From Hyphomicrobium_A sp963728165 (GTDB taxonomy: Bacteria; Pseudomonadota; Alphaproteobacteria; Rhizobiales; Hyphomicrobiaceae): a stretch of DNA of 64,000 nt. Shown here in pieces: positions 59,205 through 64,000 of the stretch (the first letter of the stretch is position 1; each line of letters opens with the position of its first letter). Location: NCBI GenBank assembly GCA_963728165.1, contig CAVSIY010000002.1:124001-188000 (forward strand). Direction: 5' to 3'. Below the pieces are notes generated by a model. It made no database searches and was not told where the DNA came from. It saw only the letters and a program-made list of their open reading frames with translations. The position numbers were made by a program, and so were the translations under genes.

Positions 59205-60650
59205 TCAGAGGCCCCCCATCAGCGTGTACTTGATCTCGACGAACTCCTCGATGCCGTGATGCGACCCCTCGCGGCCGATACCGCTTTCCTTGAAGCCTCC
59301 GAACGGTGCGATCTCGGTCGAGGTCAGCCCCTCGTTGACACCGACGATACCGTACTCCAAAGCCTCCGCAACCCGCCAGCAGCGGCCCATGTCGCGCGTG
59401 AAGAAATAGGCGGCGAGGCCGAATTGCGTATCGTTGGCCATGTGGATCGCCTCCGCCTCGGTCGCGAACCTGAACAGAGGCGCCACCGGCCCGAACGTCT
59501 CCTCGCGCGCAACGCGCATCTTGGGCGTGACGCCGGTCAGGATCGTCGGCTCATAGAAGGTTCCGCCGCGCGCATCGCGCTTGCCGCCCATGACGACGTG
59601 AGCGCCCTTGCCCACCGCGTCGGCGACGTGCGCCTCTACCTTCTCCACCGCGGCTTCGTTGATGAGCGGGCCTACGGTGACGCCGGTCTCGGTGCCGGGC
59701 CCGACCTTCAGCTTGGCGACCGCCGCCTCGAGCTTCTGCGCGAACGCGTCGTAGACGCCCTCCTGCACCAGAATGCGGTTGGCGCAAACGCAGGTCTGGC
59801 CGGCGTTGCGGAACTTGGAGGCGAGCGCCCCGGCGACCGCCCGGTCGAGGTCGGCGTCGTCGAAGACAATGAAGGGCGCATTGCCCCCGAGCTCCATGCC
59901 GACGCGCTTCACCGTGCCGGCCGCCTGCGCCATCAGGATCTTGCCGACCTCGGTCGAGCCGGTGAAGGTGATCATGCGCACGAGCGGGTTCGACGTCATC
60001 TCGTTGCCGACCGGCACCGGGTCCTTAGCCGTCACGACGTTGAGCACGCCCTTGGGAAAGCCCGCGCGCTCGGCGAGCTCGGCGAGCGCCAGCGCCGAAA
60101 GCGGGGTATCCTCCGCCGGCTTGACGACGACGGTGCACCCGGCGGCGAGCGCGGGCGCCACCTTGCGCGTGATCATAGCGTTGGGGAAGTTCCAGGGCGT
60201 GATCGCGGCCACGACGCCGACCGGCTGCTTCATGACGATAATGCGCGCATCCGCCTTGTGGGTGGGGATGGTCTCGCCGTAGATGCGCTTGGCCTCCTCG
60301 GCGAAGAGCTCCACAAAGCCGGCACCGTAGAGGATCTCGCCTTTGGCCTCGGCAAGCGGCTTGCCCTGCTCCTTGGTCAAGAGCAGCGCCAACTCGTCGG
60401 CATGCTCGATGATCAGCTCATACCAGCGGCGCAGGATCTTCGAACGCTCCTTGGCGAGCCGATGCGACCAGGGCTTAAAGGCGCGATGCGCCGCCTCGAT
60501 GGCCGCTCTCGTCTCGGCGGCGCCGAGCGCTGGAACGCGTGCAAGCTCCTCGCCCGTCGCCTTGTCGACGACCGGCATCGCCGGCGCGCCGACCCAGGCG
60601 CCGTCGATGTAGGCTTGCGTTTTCAGAAGTGTGATGACTTTCTTGTCCAT
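59205..60650 (-). CDS. gabD: NAD(P)-dependent succinate-semialdehyde dehydrogenase
   Basis: A 481-residue aldehyde dehydrogenase. The catalytic Glu is in VGMELGGNAPFIVFDDAD and the nucleophile Cys in KFRNAGQTCVCANRILVQ. The cofactor segment is PWNFPNAMITRKVAPALAAG and ITFTGSTEVGKILM. CVCANR, EQGKPLAEAKGEILYGAGFV and GREGSHHGIEEFVEIKYTLM are typical of GabD, which turns succinate semialdehyde into succinate in GABA breakdown; a glutarate semialdehyde role (DavD) is possible. No gabT is nearby. Confidence 0.88.
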   Translation of the reverse strand: MDKKVITLLKTQAYIDGAWVGAPAMPVVDKATGEELARVPALGAAETRAAIEAAHRAFKPWSHRLAKERSKILRRWYELIIEHADELALLLTKEQGKPLAEAKGEILYGAGFVELFAEEAKRIYGETIPTHKADARIIVMKQPVGVVAAITPWNFPNAMITRKVAPALAAGCTVVVKPAEDTPLSALALAELAERAGFPKGVLNVVTAKDPVPVGNEMTSNPLVRMITFTGSTEVGKILMAQAAGTVKRVGMELGGNAPFIVFDDADLDRAVAGALASKFRNAGQTCVCANRILVQEGVYDAFAQKLEAAVAKLKVGPGTETGVTVGPLINEAAVEKVEAHVADAVGKGAHVVMGGKRDARGGTFYEPTILTGVTPKMRVAREETFGPVAPLFRFATEAEAIHMANDTQFGLAAYFFTRDMGRCWRVAEALEYGIVGVNEGLTSTEIAPFGGFKESGIGREGSHHGIEEFVEIKYTLMGGL

Positions 60651-60831
60651 GACGGCGACGACCCACGAGTGACCGCGGCAAAATGCTGCGCGCCTCGACG
60701 TAGGGCATGCTGCGCGCCTGCGCGTAGTGCATAAGGTGCGGGGCCTGCAGATTCAAGCCGCATTGCCCCAGAGATGACACCGGGGCCGCCAACCGCTAGC
60801 GTGCGGCCGGCTCCGAAAGCCTAATGGCCCC

Positions 60832-61494
60832 ATGCAAGACCTTACCCTCGTCTTCGACCTCGACGGCACGCTCGTCGACACCGCGCCCGACCTCGTCGCG
60901 GCCGCCAATCACGTTCTGGATCACGTGGGGCTGCCGCGCGTCGATGCGCAATCCTTGCGTCCCTACATCGGCAACGGCGCCCGCGTCATGATCGAGAGGG
61001 CCACCGCGGCCGCCAAGCTGAGCGAAGCGGAGCACGAGCGGTTGCTCGAGCGCTTCCTCGACTACTACAGCGCCCACATCGCGGTCGCCAGCCGGCCGTT
61101 CGAAGGCGCCGTCGATGCGCTCGAAGCGTTTCGGGCGAAAGGGGCCAAGCTCGCAGTGTGCACGAACAAGAAGGAGGGAATGTCGCGGCAGCTGCTCGAC
61201 ACCCTCGACTTGAGCCGCCTCTTTGCGGCGATCGCCGGGCGCGACACGCTTTCCACCTGCAAGCCACACCCGGATGCCCTGCTCGGCACCATCGCATTGG
61301 CCGGCGGCAACGCTGCGCGCGCCGTCATGGTCGGCGACAGCAAGGTCGACATTGCGACGGCGAAGGCGGCCGGCGTCCCCGTGATTGCCGTGAGCTTCGG
61401 CTACACCGACACGCCGATCCGGGACTTCGACCCCGACGCGGTCATCGACCACTACCGCGAGCTGGCGCCGGCAATCACTGCGCTTCTTGGCTGA
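60832..61494 (+). CDS. gph: Phosphoglycolate phosphatase (HAD family)
   Basis: A 220-residue HAD-IA phosphatase. Motif I is VFDLDGTLVDTAPDL, motif II threonine is in LAVCTNKKEG, the lysine is in LSTCKPHPDALLG, and motif IV is VMVGDSKVDIATAKAAG. The cap-domain length and YIGNGARVMIERA fit Gph, which removes 2-phosphoglycolate. The last 20 nt overlap the convergent RND transporter gene. Confidence 0.87.
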   Translation: MQDLTLVFDLDGTLVDTAPDLVAAANHVLDHVGLPRVDAQSLRPYIGNGARVMIERATAAAKLSEAEHERLLERFLDYYSAHIAVASRPFEGAVDALEAFRAKGAKLAVCTNKKEGMSRQLLDTLDLSRLFAAIAGRDTLSTCKPHPDALLGTIALAGGNAARAVMVGDSKVDIATAKAAGVPVIAVSFGYTDTPIRDFDPDAVIDHYRELAPAITALLG

Positions 61495-63832
61495 CGCTAG
61501 GCTTGGCCGTCTCCTTGCGCGCCTGCTTCGGCCACAGCCGCCGCCCCACCATGATCGTCGCCGGCAGGAACACCAGATCGGCGATGAGCGAGGCGAGCAG
61601 CGTGAAGCCGCAGACGAGCCCGAATGTTCTGAGCGAGGGCAGGTCGGAGAAGACGGTGACGCCGAGGCCGAAGGCGAGCACGATGGTGGTGAGAATTATT
61701 GCCGGGCCGACGAGGACGCGGGCGCGCCGGATGGAGAGCTCGGGCGGATCGCCCGTCTGCTCCTCCAGCCGCAACCGGTTGAGGAAGTGGATGAGCGCGT
61801 CGATGCCGAGCCCGAACACGACGAGCAAGGCCACCACGGACGCGAACTCCAGCCCATCGCCCCGCCACCACAACAGCGTCGCCGACGCCACCACGGGAAA
61901 GAGGCCCGGCAACAGGCTGATCACGGCGACGAAAGGCGAGCGGAACGCCATGCCGAGCAGCACGCCGGCGAAGGCCACGCAGATGGGAATGCTTTCCTTG
62001 AGCTGATCGATCATGCGCTTTGAGTTGCGCGCCGCGATCGCCGGCAGGCCCGTCACCGAGATGCGGAACTGCGGGTATTCCTTGCGAATGGGGTCGAGCG
62101 AATGGTCGATCTTCTCCACCACGGGCAAGATCTTGCTCGAATCGATATCGGGGAGCCGCCCGGTCACCAGCACCGCGTTCTCTTCCTTGGCAATGAAGCG
62201 GCGCACCAGATGCTGGGGCAGGATGCCGACGTACTTCTTCACCGTCTCGATGCGGTCGTCGCCCGCCGCGCGCAGCCAGCGGCGCAGACTGTCCACCGAC
62301 CACACGTTGCCGAGGCCTGCCTCGTGCTCTACTGCATCGTGCACCTTGCTGATGACTTCGAGTGGCACTTCCGAGAACAGCGGCGTGCCGTCGGTCCACT
62401 CGATCATGACGTGCACCGGGTTGGCGCCGGTGAGCTTCTTGTCGATGCGGCTCGTCGCATCGAGTGCCTGCTCGCGGTCGGGCACCTGGTCGGCGAGCCG
62501 GTAGCGCGACGGCAGCTCGATGAACGCCGCCGTGAACAGCGCAAAGAGCGTGACGCCGATCAGGGAAAAGACATAAGGCCGGTAGACCACGCGGTCGACG
62601 ATCCAGCCGACGATGGTGCCGAGCCCGTCCATTAGCGCGTCGGCCGGCACGCGGTCGCGCGCTAAGGCCGCCTCGTTGCGGATGAACACGACCCCGAGGA
62701 TCGGCAGCACCAGAATGACGGCGATGAACGAGATGAAGGTGGAGAGCGCACCGGCAAGCCCGAACGTGCGAATGAGGCCCGACTGCGACAACAAAAGCGC
62801 GCAGAAGGCCAAGAGCGCCGTGCCGTGGGCGAGCACGCAAGCCGGCCCGACGATGCGCACGGCGAAGCGCACCGCCTGGTGGCGATCATCGCCCTCGCGC
62901 AGCCGGATACGGATCGCCGACACCATCTGCATGCTGTCGGCAAAGCCCATCACCATGATCAAGGGCGTCATGACATTGAGGAACAAGTTGAGCTTGAAGC
63001 CCGTCCAACCCAGGAGCCCCAGCGACCACGTCACCGCGAGCACGGGCGGCAATGTCGCGACCAGCATCAGGGAGAGGCGCCGGAAGAACACGGCAGCGAT
63101 CAGCCCGCCGAAGAGGAGCCCTAAGCCGTTGTAGACGAGCTGGTCGCGCTCCACCGCATTGCGGATCTCGAGCTGCATCACCGGCGCGCCGGTGAGCTTG
63201 GCCGTGAGCCCCGTGCCGGCGAGCAGATCGTGAACGGTGGCGTTGATCTCCCCGATGACGGTGCGTGCGGTCCGGTCGTGCACGATCTCGCGGTCGAGCG
63301 CGATGATGATGAGCGCCAGCTGTCCGTCGTCCGACAGGAACTTGCCCTTGACGATGTCGTTATCGCGCAGCGTCTTGATCATCTGATCGTAGGCGGCGCC
63401 TTCGGGCAGATCGTCGGGCACGATGGGAGCGGCATAGCCGGAGGGGTCGGGCGCCCCGCGCGCCGATACCATCGACACGAGCCCCGACACCCCGTCGATG
63501 AGTTGCAGCTCCGTCGTAAGCTCGGTGAAAGCCTTCAGCTGGCGCGGCTTCAGGAGGTTGGGCCCCTCCACCACCACCAGCACGTCGTACTCGCTGGAGG
63601 GAAACCGCCGGTCGATCGCCTCGTAACGGCGGAATTCCTCCGTGTTGGTCCGAAACAGCTCCGACAGGGAATCATCGACCTGCAGCTTGGAGACACCGAT
63701 TCCGGCCAGCACCGTCACGATCGCGGCGATGACGGCCACGACGTAGGGCGCGCGCAGGGCGATAAGCCCCAGGCGCTCCAGTCCGAACGAGAACACGAAT
63801 GTCCGGCGCGGCTCCTCAGCGCTGCTGCCCAT
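61475..63832 (-). CDS. RND/MMPL family transporter
   Basis: A 785-residue protein with two six-helix bundles, each preceded by a large periplasmic loop. The first helix is YVVAVIAAIVTVLAGIGVSK, then VDDSLSELFRTNTEEFRRYE opens loop 1. Helices 2-6 include GLGLLFGGLIAAVFF and LNLFLNVMTPLIMVMGFADS with the conserved GFADSMQM (proton-relay Asp). The second half repeats the plan (IPICVAFAGVLLGMAFRSPF, VVALLVVFGLGIDALIHFLN). Family members export lipids, sterols or hopanoids. Hopanoid exporter HpnN is a candidate, but no hpn genes are adjacent. GGGGGAG precedes the ATG. It is the last gene on this strand. Confidence 0.88.
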   Translation of the reverse strand: MGSSAEEPRRTFVFSFGLERLGLIALRAPYVVAVIAAIVTVLAGIGVSKLQVDDSLSELFRTNTEEFRRYEAIDRRFPSSEYDVLVVVEGPNLLKPRQLKAFTELTTELQLIDGVSGLVSMVSARGAPDPSGYAAPIVPDDLPEGAAYDQMIKTLRDNDIVKGKFLSDDGQLALIIIALDREIVHDRTARTVIGEINATVHDLLAGTGLTAKLTGAPVMQLEIRNAVERDQLVYNGLGLLFGGLIAAVFFRRLSLMLVATLPPVLAVTWSLGLLGWTGFKLNLFLNVMTPLIMVMGFADSMQMVSAIRIRLREGDDRHQAVRFAVRIVGPACVLAHGTALLAFCALLLSQSGLIRTFGLAGALSTFISFIAVILVLPILGVVFIRNEAALARDRVPADALMDGLGTIVGWIVDRVVYRPYVFSLIGVTLFALFTAAFIELPSRYRLADQVPDREQALDATSRIDKKLTGANPVHVMIEWTDGTPLFSEVPLEVISKVHDAVEHEAGLGNVWSVDSLRRWLRAAGDDRIETVKKYVGILPQHLVRRFIAKEENAVLVTGRLPDIDSSKILPVVEKIDHSLDPIRKEYPQFRISVTGLPAIAARNSKRMIDQLKESIPICVAFAGVLLGMAFRSPFVAVISLLPGLFPVVASATLLWWRGDGLEFASVVALLVVFGLGIDALIHFLNRLRLEEQTGDPPELSIRRARVLVGPAIILTTIVLAFGLGVTVFSDLPSLRTFGLVCGFTLLASLIADLVFLPATIMVGRRLWPKQARKETAKPSVSQEAQ

Positions 63833-64000
63833 TGCTCCCCCGTCGGCATTCTTTGGGCTCTGCTTGGCAGGCCGGCCGATCTATATTTGTCGCATGTAAA
63901 CCTATCCCGCTCCATACGGAATCGGCTTAACGAGACGGATCGTTGCATTGGCTGCGTTACATGTGCAAGGGGATCGCCTCGGGACGTTGCGGCGCCGCAA
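63833..64000. other. Upstream region of the RND transporter, window edge
   Basis: No gene is supported here. It should include the transporter promoter: on the minus strand TACATGCGACAAATATAGATC near 63880-63900 is AT-rich and may hold a -10 element (TATAGA). The window ends before any divergent neighbour. Confidence 0.35.

Overview
The window is a high-G+C chromosomal stretch from an alphaproteobacterium, most likely of the Hyphomicrobiales (Rhizobiales). Pointers are a class II DAHP synthase, a DUF2865 secreted protein, a CCADLEARVAELEA-type porin, an Atm1-like exporter, a cysS - 39-residue membrane protein - citramalate synthase run with overlapping stops and starts, and MeaB. The genus cannot be fixed from the sequence alone.

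Layout. 1-0.9 kb: a SIMPL-domain secreted protein and a CAT-anticodon tRNA. 0.94-6.6 kb: a four-gene minus-strand cluster (single-pass protein, membrane-anchored AAA+ ATPase, soluble AAA+ ATPase, single-pass Sel1/TPR protein). It lies between the 3' end of the tRNA (876-940) and a 65-nt direct copy of that 3' end (6794-6858), the geometry of an islet inserted at a tRNA gene. 7-8 kb: two cyclophilin-like paralogues separated by a two-hairpin repeat. 8-9.7 kb: ketoacyl-ACP synthase plus its own ACP. 10-19.4 kb: fatty-acid degradation (acyl-CoA ligase; on the other strand fadE, the hydratase/dehydrogenase, thiolase and a cyclopropane synthase). 19.7-27 kb: a cytochrome c, a PEP-CTERM-type protein, a methyltransferase, an S9 peptidase, then fccB divergent from soxYZ (sulfide/thiosulfate oxidation). 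27-38 kb: membrane protein, Atm1-like exporter, LysM coiled-coil protein, LOG protein, DsbB with DUF5993, M48 protease, MeaB, GGDEF-EAL protein. 38-44 kb: two MFS carriers, cimA, a small membrane protein, cysS. 44-54 kb: DUF2865 protein, GNAT, gltX, porin, two coupled methyltransferases, nadE, DAHP synthase. 54-64 kb: YbdK-type ligase, CsbD protein, SDR, gor, rpiA, semialdehyde dehydrogenase, phosphoglycolate phosphatase and an RND/MMPL transporter.

Most of the window is housekeeping and central metabolism. The points of interest are: the tRNA-bracketed AAA+ cluster, whose two ATPases both lack the aromatic residue of the ClpA/ClpB pore loop; two copies of a roughly 165-nt two-hairpin repeat whose stems show compensatory changes; two further palindromic repeat families; and several single-base frameshifts, four of them within about 620 bp. 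These frameshifts look more like sequence errors than gene decay, so those reading frames should be treated with care.
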